A DNA stretch of 64,000 nucleotides from Hemerocallis citrina (Eukaryota; Streptophyta; Magnoliopsida; Asparagales; Asphodelaceae), in NCBI GenBank assembly GCA_017893485.1, contig CM030358.1, positions 147,876,363 through 147,940,362 of the forward strand. The letters are read 5' to 3'. Numbering within the stretch: position 1 is the stretch's first letter; every line of letters begins with the position of its first letter. The position numbers and the translations under genes were made by a program. Shown here piece after piece: positions 26,601-31,512 of this stretch. The notes under the pieces are model-generated. The model worked only from the letters and a program-made list of their open reading frames with translations, searched no databases and was not told the origin of the DNA.

Positions 26601-26982
26601 TTCAACAAATTCGATAAACCAAAAAAGTCGACAATTCAAGAAACCAAGAAATCAAGAAACCGAATCGATTTCTCACAGATTTAAGATGGAGCTGGTGGCT
26701 CTTGGCCTGGGAGTCGGCGATCCCGGAGAGGTGGAGCTCCAGAGAGGCGGAGAGCTGGGCGTTCTCGGACTGGAGTTTGGAGAAGTCGGAGTAGAGGGAG
26801 GAGTACCTGTGCTCTAAGAAGGAGCAGGTTTGCTCGGAGGCGATGGAGGCGGCGTCGGCCTCGGCGCGGACGGTGTCGAGCTGGCGCCGGAGGTCGCGGA
26901 TGAAGGCGTCAGCGCGATCGGCGACGGCAGAAGGGTCGGCGGAGATGAGCCGGAACTCATCGTCGGTGACGAAGAGGGGCAT
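1129..26982 (-). CDS. NUA: Nuclear-pore anchor (TPR/Mlp homologue), 5' part, 18 exons
   Basis: Plant homologue of vertebrate TPR and yeast Mlp1/Mlp2. The family forms the nuclear-basket filaments of the pore and acts in mRNA export, SUMO homeostasis and spindle-checkpoint anchoring. I recognise it from the N-terminus (MPLFVTDDEFRLISADPS), the AEADAASIASEQTCS block, the KRQLMKLVEQKDAEI block, the ISGTALATSLLREGWS block and the VAMYKRLYEEER block, all in the order found in Arabidopsis NUA. Eighteen minus-strand exons join in phase with GT-AG borders and give about 670 residues of nearly continuous heptad-rich coiled coil. Arabidopsis NUA is about 2,100 residues, so roughly two thirds lie beyond the left edge. 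There is no stop or frameshift in the joined frame, so the gene looks functional. Introns 2, 3, 6 and 9 are swollen by transposons. The assignment is from remembered similarity, not a search. Confidence 0.95.
1365..1478 (-). CDS. NUA: NUA exon 17 (residues 607-644)
   Basis: 38 codons, EGFHIQLQKVTDEAAAKVEA to MIESLHSS. The EEQASMIESLHSS end is diagnostic. Acceptor ATCAG, donor GTAAGT. Confidence 0.95.
1615..1719 (-). CDS. NUA: NUA exon 16 (residues 572-606)
   Basis: 35 codons, LTFKDINGLIEQNVHLRRLV to RDAELK. The FKDINGLVEQNVKLR motif of the family is clear. Acceptor GAGCAG, donor GTGTGT. Confidence 0.95.
1808..1951 (-). CDS. NUA: NUA exon 15 (residues 524-571)
   Basis: 48 codons starting VTVLLKECQDVQLRCGG, which matches VTILLKECRDVQLRCGA in Arabidopsis NUA. 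Ends VISDQL before the donor GTGAGT. Confidence 0.95.
2197..2265 (-). CDS. NUA: NUA exon 14 (residues 501-523)
   Basis: 23 codons, AELKMRQREYDIAEREINDL to QNQ, acceptor TTTCAG and donor GTACTT. Charged heptad repeat. Confidence 0.94.
2338..2441 (-). CDS. NUA: NUA exon 13 (residues 466-500)
   Basis: Two bases complete the split codon, followed by EHERMVEAYTLMDQKLQQAL to NIRTLK. Acceptor CTCAG, donor GTAATT. Confidence 0.95.
2540..2588 (-). CDS. NUA: NUA exon 12 (residues 450-466, split codon)
   Basis: A 49-bp exon, VFHEIEEKLAMIADER plus one base, with the donor GTGATT. It joins exon 13 to give the DERAEHERMVEAY motif typical of the family. Confidence 0.92.
2754..2846 (-). CDS. NUA: NUA exon 11 (residues 419-449)
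   Basis: 31 codons, LAKMYEKYQETNDALVHERR to DTLSM. Continues GWS of exon 10 as GWSLAKMYEKYQE. Donor GTGTGG. Confidence 0.93.
2949..3069 (-). CDS. NUA: NUA exon 10 (residues 378-418)
   Basis: Encodes the conserved block PRIPIGISGTALATSLLREG (KVPAGVSGTALAASLLRDG in Arabidopsis NUA). Acceptor TTCAG, donor GTAAGA after GWS. Confidence 0.95.
3070..3626. other. NUA intron 9, left part
   Basis: AT-rich intron sequence between exon 10 and the divergent LTR. No repeat boundaries or coding sequence recognised. Confidence 0.5.
3881..3930. repeat. (TA)n microsatellite
   Basis: About 50 bp of uninterrupted TA dinucleotides just left of the foldback MITE. Confidence 0.95.
3953..4122. mobile_element. Foldback MITE, near-perfect palindrome
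   Basis: 170 bp with arms starting GGTAAAAGGGATATGAGCAA on both ends, which pair almost to the centre. Flanked by TTATTATTTT on both sides (3942-3951 and 4123-4132), a 9-10 bp duplication that suggests a Mutator-type origin. A transcript would fold into a long hairpin. Confidence 0.8.
4418..4850. repeat. Degenerate (TAC)n / (CTA)n trinucleotide tract
   Basis: Long pyrimidine-rich run of TAC/CTA units with interruptions. The open frames here are by-products of the repeat. Confidence 0.9.
6265..6316 (+). repeat. Two tandem 26-bp units containing CACGTG
   Basis: Two units starting GGACACGTGCG at 6265 and 6291, differing at one base, each with a G-box core CACGTG. They lie inside the solo-LTR-like element. 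Confidence 0.85.
8125..8976. other. NUA intron 9, right part
   Basis: AT-rich intron sequence between the divergent LTR and the donor of exon 9. Apart from the small Helitron-like piece listed separately, nothing is recognised. Confidence 0.5.
8370..8522 (-). mobile_element. Possible very short Helitron
   Basis: On the minus strand it starts TCTATACTATAACTAG and ends CCTAG, between A and T. The 5' end resembles the copy at 58553-58964. Only 153 bp and without a strong 3' hairpin, so tentative. Confidence 0.4.
8977..9101 (-). CDS. NUA: NUA exon 9 (residues 337-378, split codon at end)
   Basis: Starts EAVDLREKLEKYETEIE. I place the donor at GTACAT after ..SPDN plus two bases, because this leaves the phase that exon 10 needs. 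An alternative donor at 9008 (GTTTCA) would break the frame. Followed by the 5.9 kb intron 9. Confidence 0.8.
9341..9418 (-). CDS. NUA: NUA exon 8 (residues 311-336)
   Basis: 26 codons, THLSQTEKDYKDKLEKEL to VKKDLEK, between the acceptor TTGCAG and the donor GTATTT. Phase 0. Confidence 0.93.
9501..9590 (-). CDS. NUA: NUA exon 7 (residues 281-310)
   Basis: 30 codons, starting VSKLVELYKASSEEWSRKAG. This is one of the best-conserved NUA blocks (KLVDLYKESSEEWSRKAGE in Arabidopsis). Acceptor ATAG, donor GTTTGG. Confidence 0.95.
9935..11160 (+). repeat. Left LTR of the chromovirus (1226 bp)
   Basis: TGATGAGG...TTTTACATCA. A CCTATTTAAAGGCC segment near 10070 is the likely core promoter. The CT-rich middle (10320-10800) gives spurious open frames on both strands. 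Nearly identical to the right LTR. Confidence 0.93.
11164..11175 (+). promoter_or_regulatory. Primer binding site, tRNA-iMet
   Basis: TGGTATCAGAGC, three bases after the left LTR, complementary to the 3' end of plant initiator Met tRNA. Confidence 0.9.
11345..12389 (+). pseudogene. Chromovirus gag, broken
   Basis: The frame begins MRLRSTITDPEEPFLSFSNH at 11345 and then needs a frame change near 11510. It has in-frame TAG codons at 11691 and 11919, where the family has Trp. The middle part (about 11700-12080) has the retrotransposon gag signature (TGKAQQHW, ATWEAMKEKLTERY, YVDKFDDFLIRC). It ends in a CCHC zinc knuckle, CYKCKGYGHVASNC, at 12348-12389. Gag would form the particle and the knuckle binds the element RNA. 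The last part is open in one frame with the integrase tail. Confidence 0.85.
12087..13079 (+). CDS. Fused gag zinc knuckle and integrase C-terminal tail (330-codon open frame)
   Basis: Residues 1-85 are the end of gag, 85-105 the zinc knuckle, and then a low-complexity Ser/Pro-rich linker. From about residue 195 the sequence is the integrase C-terminal region of chromoviruses (FDIGDEVMVRIHPERFPVG, AGPFKILQTINDNTYVVDLP, TFNIEDLVLYEG). Protease, RT, RNase H and the catalytic integrase core, normally about 3 kb between these parts, are missing without loss of frame. The first ATG is internal to gag. Products could only be mobilised by an autonomous relative. Confidence 0.8.
   Translation: MDSIAAAYALVLDMDSLKASSHYKSSDSMDHSSKMNPPDPSRPEHSSPQYPNKSYPNKHTSNSYSLRNTNTGKNTERDYSKIDPLTKCYKCKGYGHVASNCPSPSRINRVEGTAVIADEPDNGFTYEPNISNDFDEKEDDQSLSCIQPIQSPSLSIPESPSPSQVTWQPIDFTPVLEHHKVIESAPTFAYNIHDLHRKIFKELNENNFNYKLIADTKKKFITFDIGDEVMVRIHPERFPVGPVKNLNIRAAGPFKILQTINDNTYVVDLPEGFGIGKTFNIEDLVLYEGSKFNPRNFLIGEPTLQPNGEISIFTPLPDTIHHRQKNWIIL
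13064..13240 (+). pseudogene. Chromodomain of the chromovirus integrase
   Basis: Reads VDDQIISTRDGGIHKYLMRW and then LPQLDPDFLEHHD, the usual chromodomain that follows the integrase tail in plant chromoviruses. One frame step separates it from the preceding open frame. In autonomous relatives it directs integration to marked chromatin. Confidence 0.75.
13272..14998 (+). repeat. Right LTR of the chromovirus, containing the N gap
   Basis: Starts TGATGAGGGC and ends TTTACATCA. Excluding the 500 Ns it is 1227 bp, against 1226 bp for the left LTR, and differs from it by a few substitutions only. Confidence 0.93.
13501..14000. other. Assembly gap (500 N)
   Basis: Exactly 500 Ns inside the right LTR. 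The left LTR shows CTCCTTTGT directly joined to GTGATACAA; the same two halves flank the gap here, so little or no sequence is missing. Confidence 0.95.
15004..15599. other. NUA intron 6, right part
   Basis: AT-rich intron sequence between the chromovirus target duplication and the donor of exon 6. Nothing recognised. Confidence 0.6.
15600..15665 (-). CDS. NUA: NUA exon 6 (residues 259-280)
   Basis: 22 codons, ELRSSKEAAAANEERF to AAELST, with the donor GTGAGT. Followed by the 6.0 kb intron 6, which carries the chromovirus. Confidence 0.9.
15774..15866 (-). CDS. NUA: NUA exon 5 (residues 228-258)
   Basis: 31 codons starting HERQLNESSNSLKWNKEQ, flanked by TTGCAG and GTAAAT. Coiled-coil heptads continue. 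Introns on both sides are about 0.1 kb. Confidence 0.92.
15958..16086 (-). CDS. NUA: NUA exon 4 (residues 185-227)
   Basis: 43 codons, EKELLEKHNTWLNEEL to DLSSKLAD, after the acceptor GTAG. The donor is GTTGGT, a poor match to consensus but the only GT that keeps phase with exon 5. Confidence 0.9.
16087..16877. other. NUA intron 3, left part
   Basis: AT-rich intron sequence. A GC-richer patch at 16615-16780 (GGATCCGACCCG, GGATCAGGTTTGGATC) resembles patches at 19100 and 25140 and may be an old hAT/MITE remnant. Confidence 0.4.
16886..17646. mobile_element. hAT-type non-autonomous element (761 bp)
   Basis: Terminal inverted repeats CTAGGCAGTTAAAAT and CTAAGCAGTTAAAAT. The 8-bp duplication GTTACTCC is at 16878-16885 and 17647-17654. 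The ends are full of short AATCGG/CCGATT units, as in hAT subterminal regions. The middle (17130-17430) is G-rich with overlapping open frames of about 95 codons rich in FGFG repeats; no known protein is recognised there. Confidence 0.85.
17655..18175. other. NUA intron 3, no feature recognised
   Basis: Unremarkable intron sequence between two hAT-type insertions. Confidence 0.5.
18184..18496. mobile_element. hAT-type MITE (313 bp)
   Basis: Ends TAGGGGTGTAAA and (reverse complement) TAGGTTGTAAA, flanked by the 8-bp duplication ACCATACT (18176-18183 and 18497-18504). The internal sequence repeats GTCCGAG/CGGAC units. Confidence 0.85.
18522..18576. repeat. (TC)n followed by (TA)n microsatellite
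   Basis: About 38 bp of TC dinucleotides, then about 16 bp of TA. Confidence 0.95.
18577..19784. other. NUA intron 3, no feature recognised
   Basis: AT-rich intron sequence. A GGATCC-rich patch near 19110-19220 resembles an old repeat but no ends are visible. Confidence 0.45.
19785..19840. repeat. (AT)n microsatellite
   Basis: About 56 bp of uninterrupted AT dinucleotides on the left edge of a foldback MITE. Confidence 0.95.
19841..20190. mobile_element. Foldback MITE between TA tracts (1)
   Basis: The left arm CATGTGAGATCCTACCTC pairs with the right arm (reverse complement GATCACGTAAGACCCTACCTC), and pairing continues inward (GAGGCTTCATA / GAGGCGTCATA, CCATGAAAAATC). It lies between an (AT)n tract and a short (TA)n tract at 20201-20214. 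No coding sequence. Confidence 0.75.
20215..20575. mobile_element. Foldback MITE between TA tracts (2)
   Basis: Arms GGGAAGTCTTCCGTTGTGCA and (reverse complement) GGAAAATCTTCTGTTGTGCA, continuing through GCACTCGGCCTTCC and CGTATC. Flanked on both sides by (TA)n. Confidence 0.8.
20576..20630. repeat. (TA)n microsatellite
   Basis: About 55 bp of TA dinucleotides separating two foldback MITEs. Confidence 0.95.
20633..20978. mobile_element. Foldback MITE between TA tracts (3), with duplicated arm
   Basis: The left arm GATTAATGGAAAAAGGACGC pairs with the right arm (reverse complement GATTGATGGAAGTAGGGTGC), followed by CACCCTACCT on both. A 67-bp segment carrying the right arm is present twice, at 20791-20857 and 20909-20975, with no difference visible. 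A (GGT)n run sits at 20765-20784. Confidence 0.7.
21029..21127 (-). CDS. NUA: NUA exon 3 (residues 152-184)
   Basis: 33 codons, starting VNLTESNTSKEAR and ending YTRSTQ before the donor GTCAGT. It continues the SYLDKI of exon 2 exactly where Arabidopsis NUA reads VKLTDTSSEKEAR. The polypyrimidine tract is weak (GGAAAG acceptor). Confidence 0.92.
21185..21476. repeat. Tandem duplication, 146-bp period, two copies
   Basis: Copy 1 starts AATCTTATAAATAAGAAG at 21185 and copy 2 at 21331. They run parallel to ..AGTGTGAACTA with about ten differences. Located in NUA intron 2, just upstream of exon 3. Confidence 0.85.
21477..22350. other. NUA intron 2, no feature recognised
   Basis: AT-rich intron sequence with no element ends or coding sequence. 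Confidence 0.5.
22356..23446 (+). mobile_element. TRIM (miniature LTR retrotransposon), complete
   Basis: LTR 22356-22814 (459 bp), internal 22815-23016 (202 bp), LTR 23017-23446 (430 bp), target duplication CCTAA (22351-22355 and 23447-23451). LTRs start TGTAACACCCCG and end GGGGCGTTACA. Primer site TAGTATCAGAGCC at 22817-22829 (tRNA-iMet type, one mismatch) and polypurine tract AAAGGGGGTG just before the right LTR. No coding capacity. The two LTRs differ by small indels and few substitutions; 28 bp or so around 22760 are missing in the right one. Confidence 0.93.
23452..24502. other. NUA intron 2, possible old retroelement fragment
   Basis: ATGGTATCAAAGC at 24003-24015 resembles a tRNA-iMet primer site and the 400 bp before it could be an LTR, but no second LTR, target duplication or coding sequence was found. 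Confidence 0.3.
24503..25025 (+). mobile_element. Short non-autonomous Helitron
   Basis: 523 bp, starting TCTATATAATAAAAC and ending CTAG, with the hairpin GTGCCGTAGGCAC near the 3' end, inserted between A and T. Same family as 427-855; the middles differ. Contains a (TC)n run near 24660. Confidence 0.82.
25200..25571. mobile_element. Mutator-type MITE (372 bp), long inverted repeats
   Basis: Ends GGCTAAATTTGAAAAA and (reverse complement) GGCTAAATTTGAAAAA; pairing continues inward for about 120 bp. Imperfect 9-bp duplication ATTACTTTC / ATTATTTTC at 25191-25199 and 25572-25580. In NUA intron 2. Confidence 0.82.
25581..26445. other. NUA intron 2, right end
   Basis: AT-rich intron sequence up to the donor of exon 2. 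Nothing recognised. Confidence 0.5.
26446..26592 (-). CDS. NUA: NUA exon 2 (residues 103-151)
   Basis: 49 codons between the acceptor GGCAG and the donor GTAAGC, phase 0. Contains KRQLMKLVEQKDAEI and NSTIQSYLDKI, strongly NUA-like. Followed by the 5.3 kb intron 2. Confidence 0.95.
26677..26982 (-). CDS. NUA: NUA exon 1 (residues 1-102)
   Basis: Contains the start codon (26980-26982) and 102 codons. It ends ...SHQLHLKS before the donor GTGAGA. GC-rich compared with all later exons. The MPLF start and the DAASIASEQTCS segment match the NUA N-terminus. Intron 1 is only 84 bp. Confidence 0.95.
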
Positions 26983-27052
26983 CGGATGCGAGGGGTTAGG
27001 GTTTGGAGGAAATCGAAGAGGGAGATGAAATGAAATGGATGAAAAAAATAAA

Positions 27053-27367
27053 GGCTAAATATTGCGCTAGTTTAAAAAAAAGCACATTAAGATATTTTTT
27101 TGTTTAAAAAAACTACACAAAGTTTCAAAAAACTCAACTGATTAGTTAGGATTAGGGTAGGGTTTAAAAAAATCACTTTTATCTTTCATTTGTGTTTAAA
27201 AAAATCACATTTATCGTTTATTTGTGTTTAAAAAAATATCACTTAACTAATCCCGAACTAACCCTAATCCTTTTGAAATTTTATGTCTTTTTTTTAAACA
27301 AAAAAAATCTTAATGTACCTTTTTTAAACTGACCCAAAACTTTGCGTCTTTTTTTTTATGTTTAGCC
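27053..27367. mobile_element. Mutator-type MITE immediately upstream of NUA
   Basis: 315 bp. Ends GGCTAAA and (reverse complement) GGCTAAA, with paired blocks inside (AGTTTAAAAAA, CTTAAT/ATTAAG, GTTAGGATTAGGG). Perfect 9-bp duplication AAAAATAAA at 27044-27052 and 27368-27376. Related to 25200-25571 by its ends. It starts 62 bp before the NUA coding start, so it lies in the 5'UTR or core promoter. Confidence 0.82.
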
Positions 27368-27370
27368 AAA

Positions 27371-27386
27371 AATAAAATATATATAA
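27371..27386 (-). promoter_or_regulatory. Possible TATA box of NUA
   Basis: Minus-strand TTATATATATTTTATT. It lies about 395 bp before the start codon today, and about 70 bp before it if the MITE and its duplicated site are ignored. Assignment by position only. Confidence 0.35.
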
Positions 27387-27749
27387 CGTAAATGTTTGAT
27401 GAGTTTTTATGGATTTTTGGAGGTCGAATTGTTTGGATCGAAGTAAAGCCCAATCGGAGAGGATACAAACTTGTAGGTTATTAGTGAGATGTTAGAATTT
27501 ACTGAACATTACTTCGATTTCTTAGATGATGGCAAGGTTGCTAGTGTCGAACATATTTTTACGGTAGTTAATTATTACGGTTACAATGGAAATTATTCGA
27601 GACCATAGAAGTATAAATGACATGATAACCCTAATAGGTTCATTTTCTACTATCTAGTTATAGCATATAGATTTTATTTTATTTTTTCTTTGTTCTTGGC
27701 TTAAAATCAATTAACAAAGATCGGTAGTAATTCCACCGTATAACATAAA
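27387..27749. other. NUA upstream region, no further feature
   Basis: Sequence between the MITE and the copia target site. It is the only non-transposon upstream DNA of NUA before the 17-kb nest. Confidence 0.5.
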
Positions 27750-27754
27750 GACTT

Positions 27755-27894
27755 TGTTAAGATAAATCAGAGAGATGAAAACAATACTGAATATTGAATT
27801 GAGTTCAACCAAGTACAATACCACCTACATATAGGATGAGAACAAATATCAAAACAACTCTACAACCAATATGGGACTAGAATAATATCTAGCA
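27755..27894 (-). repeat. Copia 3' LTR (140 bp)
   Basis: On the minus strand it starts TGCTAGATATTATTC and ends CTTAACA. Very short for a copia LTR. It differs from the other copy by a handful of bases. Confidence 0.92.
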
Positions 27895-27907
27895 CCCCCA
27901 CTCAAAC

Positions 27908-28179
27908 TCACGATGGGTCAAACAGTGTGAGTTTGCCTACTAAGTACCTAAACCTCTGAACATTATGGAATTTGGTGAAGAAGTCTGCAATCTGCTGGGA
28001 ATATATAACAGAATGGAGAGAAATGGTCTCTGCCTCAAAGCGCTCACGAACATAATGACAATCAATTTCTATATGCTTCGTTCGCTCATGAAAGATCGGG
28101 TTGCTTGCAATGTGCAATGCACTCCAGTTATCACAATGAAGAGGAGTAGCTCCTGTAAGAGTGACACCCATATCTAATA
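27908..28179 (-). pseudogene. Copia RNase H, C-terminal part
   Basis: Open frame ending at 27908. Reads [20 protein letters not shown], then [13 protein letters not shown], and QIADFFTK near the end, the standard C-terminal copia RNase H. Its N-terminal half is 11.9 kb away at 40061-40155, on the far side of the gypsy insertion. Confidence 0.9.
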
Positions 28180-28184
28180 ACAGC

Positions 28185-28979
28185 TGATACGGTTTATTTC
28201 TGGGAGACGTGTGGATGCACCAGGTGTGAGTTCGGACTCAATTTGTATTTGAAGGAGAAAGCTGCTCGTCTGACGACCCTCGGCTGACCAGGCAGAACCT
28301 GTGGCGACCTCGGGATGATTCGGAGATCTGGGCTCGGATCAGAGGATTCGGATCCGAGGTCTTGTGTACCTGCAGACGGTCCTGAAACACCGGGGTTTGT
28401 CCCGGTGGCGGACCCTCCGACGATCTAGTCAGTCTCTGTGAGAGAGTAGCAATAACTAGGTGAATTTAAGTGGAAAAAGATTGATTACCTGAAAAGGTGG
28501 GTGAGGGTCTAGTATTTATAGAGAATTCCAACCGGGTTTGGATCCGCTTGGGGGCCGGGTCTGGACCCGAAAGCCCATGGGCCTGACGTGGCAGAGGGCC
28601 CAGGAGGTTTAGGGCAGACGTGGCCATACCAGGAGCGGTATAGGGCTGACGTGGCAAAACCCTGGGTGGTATTTGGAGTTGACATGGCTGATCGTGGGTC
28701 TTCTGTGCTTCTGGGGGAATCGGAGGGCCTAGGCTGTGCCAGGTCATCCCCCTGCTCTGCCAGAGAGGGGGGACGGCCCGTGGGGCTGTCACGGATCGGA
28801 TGTCGAGGACCAATGAGACTCCGTCGGAGACGAGGAGGCCAGTTCTGTGGGGGTGAACTTGGGGGTCGGCGCCGATCCTGCAATGGTTCGAAGCCGAACT
28901 AGATTGCTGTTTTTACCTTTCTTGAGTGAAAGTTGTATTGGGCCCTGGTTGGGCCCCAGGTCATTTTTACCCTACTACA
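28185..28979 (-). repeat. Gypsy 3' LTR (795 bp)
   Basis: TGATACGGTTTATTTC...CCCTACTACA on the plus strand. GC-rich compared with the surroundings, so spurious open frames appear on both strands. Confidence 0.93.
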
Positions 28980-29042
28980 CAAGCCCCCCACTCCTGCGTG
29001 GGTGCGGGAGCTAGCCGGGGAGGAGTGTTCATAGTCGTGGAA

Positions 29043-29860
29043 ATGGGATGGCGAATCGTTGAATCTTCCGGAGAAGAGTACCCTGGTGTTCGACCCAACC
29101 TCGAGATGAGAAGGGATTATGTGTCGACAAGGGTGATGGCGAGCCGTTGCTTCTTCCTGAGAAGAGTACCCTGGTGCCAGACCAAACCTCGAGATGAGGA
29201 GAGATTATGGGTCGGTAAGGGTGATGGTGAGCCGGTGGATCTTCCGAAGAAGAGTACCCAGGTGCCAGACCGGACCTCGAGCTGGCGAGGGATTATGAGT
29301 CGGTAAGGGTGATGGCGAGCCGTTGTTTCTTCCTGAGAAGAGTACCCTGGTGCCAGATCGAACCTCGAGATGAGGAGAGATTATGGGTTGGTAAGGGTGA
29401 TGGCGAGCCGGTGGATCTTCCGAAGAAGAGTACCCAGGTGCCAGACCGGACCTCGAGCTGGCGAGGGATTATGGGTCGGTAAGGGTGATGGCGAGCCGTT
29501 GTTTCTTCCTGAGAAGAGTACCCTGGTGCCAGACCGAACCTCGAGATGAGGAGGGATTATGGGTCGGTAAGGGTGATGGCGAGCCGGTGGATCTTCCCAA
29601 GAAGAGTACCCAGGTGCCAGACCGGACCTCGAGCTAGCGAGGGATTATGGGTCGGTAAGGGTGATGGCGAGCTGTTGTTTCTTCCTGAGAAGAGTACCCT
29701 GGTGCCAGACCGAACCTCGAGATGAGGAGGAATTATGGGTCGGTAAGGGTGATGGCGAGCCGGTGGATCTTCCTGAGAAGAGTACCCTGGTGCCAGACCG
29801 AACCTCGAGATGAGGAGGGATTATAGGTCGGTAAGGGTGATGGTGAGCCGATGTTTCAGA
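29043..29860 (-). repeat. 88-bp tandem array with alternating A/B units (176-bp dimers)
   Basis: GGGTGATGG-starting units begin at 29131, 29219, 29307, 29395, 29483, 29571, 29659, 29747 and 29835, exactly 88 bp apart, with a divergent unit from 29043. Type A units carry CCGTTGTTTCTTCCTGAG and GAGATGAGGAG; type B units carry CCGGTGGATCTTCCGAAG and GAGCTGGCGAG. They alternate A,B,A,B,A,B,A from 29131. The unit at 29747 begins as B and ends as A. The array lies between the antisense gene and the 3' LTR. Confidence 0.95.
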
Positions 29861-29888
29861 GGGATTTAAGCGGGGTGGTCTGCTGTCT

Positions 29889-31088
29889 TTGCGGCGCTTA
29901 GAAGGTGCCCTGGGATCTGTGCAGGGGGCCCACGTGAGAGGCCTTTATGAGGCGGCTTTGCAGCGAGAGCGAGACTGGGCTGACAAGGCCGAGCAGGAGG
30001 TGAAGGAGTTGAAGGTAGAGCTCGAAGGCTCTCATGGGAGGGAGACGGAAATGAAGGCGGCCTTCGACAAGGAGAAGGAGGAATGAGCGAAGACGATGGC
30101 GGCTCAGGAGAAGAGGTCGGCGAAGGAGAAGGATGAGTTGACGGAGTCGTGTCAGCTCCTGGTGATCAAGGCCCAGGACAACTGTTATGCAAAGGCCCTC
30201 AGTCATGTGAGGCACTTCTATCCTACTATCGACCTGTCCAACTTCGAGTTTGATATGGAGATTGAGGGGACACCGAAGACCCCTGGCGAACAAGGGCCCG
30301 ATGGTGACCAGGCCGCCGACCCCCCCGTGAACCCGACCGACACTGAGGTGGGAAAACTAGCTGTATAATTTTTGTCCTTCTTTTTCCTTCTCTCGATTGT
30401 ATTTGCCTTCCGCGGACTGGCCACCGCATTTTTTGTATGGAGAAACTAAATTTATAAAAAGAGGGTTTTTGGCTGGCCAAGTGTTTTGACCTTGAATACT
30501 TCCGAACCTCCTTGCTTATATGTTTTGAGTGGGCTGGTTCTCTTGTAGGTTATGGCTCCCCCTCCTGAGGCGGACCCCCGTCGTTCCGACGTGGCGTGGC
30601 TTCGGAGCAAGGTTGAGGCCCTGGAGGCCACTTTGGTTCGGTACCGAAAGGGGGCGCATGATACTGATGCGGCTTTCAATTACTACAGGAATAAGTCTGA
30701 GGCCCTTAGTGAGGAGGCAAGCCGGCTGAGGAGGGCAATTGCGGATCGGGAGCTCGGGGGCGCCGGTCTCGGATATACTATGTCTAGTTCCTCGGTGCAG
30801 AGGCCCTCCTCTGAAAAGCTACTTCGTGATGTGATAGTGGAGAAGGAGATGGAGATACACCGTTATAGGACGATGTTGGGCGTCTCGCTATCTTCCTCGG
30901 GGGGTCGGCGAGCGGAGGGGGTTCCCTCTGCGATGCTTCTGATGGAGCGTATGCGATCCGTTGACGCCCAGAGCTCCGTGGCCGGTGTGTCGACTGTGGC
31001 AGAACCGAAGGACCGTCATGACGAAGAGAGAGCTCCAAGTCGTTCGGTCGGAGTGATCCCGCCCCTCGCTGGATCCGAGGAACCCTAA
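29889..31088 (+). CDS. Antisense gene of the gypsy element (coiled-coil protein), 5'-truncated, probably spliced
   Basis: Plus-strand frames, opposite to pol. Exon-like part 1 (29889-30347) is open from a TTG with no ATG, and reads LYEAALQRERDWADKAEQEV, then YPTIDLSNFEFDMEIEG; one TGA (30084-30086) interrupts it. A GT-AG pair (donor GAG/GTGGGA at 30348, acceptor CTTGTAG ending 30548) would remove 201 bp in phase and join part 2 (30549-31088), which starts VMAPPPEADPRRSD and continues with heptads (WLRSKVEALEATLVRY) to a stop at 31088. An AATAAA lies at 31156-31161. Antisense frames between pol and the 3' LTR are known in Tat-lineage elements such as Retand, Grande and RIRE2. Function unknown. 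No upstream exon with an ATG is visible; the tandem array occupies that place. Confidence 0.65.
30348..30548 (+). other. Putative intron in the antisense gene
   Basis: GTGGGA donor and a pyrimidine-rich CTTGTAG acceptor; removal keeps the frame of both flanking parts. The first part otherwise stops six codons after the donor. Confidence 0.5.
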
Positions 31089-31155
31089 GGTAGTGATTTC
31101 TCTTAGTTTGAGATGAGTGGAGTGGTCTTGTAACGGTCTTTGTTTGTTTTCCCCG

Positions 31156-31161
31156 AATAAA
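31156..31161 (+). terminator. Poly(A) signal AATAAA of the antisense gene
   Basis: AATAAA overlapping a second near-match AATAAA four bases on, 68 bp after the antisense stop codon. Confidence 0.5.
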
Positions 31162-31512
31162 ATAAAAGAATATGAAATAAAGAAATCTTTTCCTTCTTTG
31201 CTCTGGTCAACGGTGTGGTGAAAGGTGGTGGAGGCGAGGTTTGGCTCCGCAGATTCGTGAGGGATCGACGTGGGGCAATAGGAAGACTCCCTGGTCCGGA
31301 GCTGGGTCGACCCTACCAGGGCTCTTGGGGACGATACCGGAGCGTGAACCTGGGTGCCGATCCCTTTGTTCGGTACCCGGTCGGAGTTTGCCGAGGAATT
31401 TGGATTTTGGCAAAAAGAGACTTCTTATATACCAGATAGGGAGGGCCGTTGAAGTGGCCCTTTACATACGATAGCTTACATCAGTTTTACTTTACTTTAG
31501 TCAGGCTAGGAC

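Noticed and set aside
26353..27033. Plus-strand frames over the start of NUA
   Set aside because: Antisense shadows of NUA exons 1 and 2, whose minus-strand frame matches a known protein.
28509..28902. Open frames of 104-124 codons on both strands, repeated at 39585-39978 and 41287-41933
   Set aside because: They lie in the GC-rich gypsy LTR, recur in every LTR copy and show no domain.
29043..29860. CRISPR-like array
   Set aside because: The units are contiguous 88-bp tandem repeats without unique spacers, in a plant retrotransposon.
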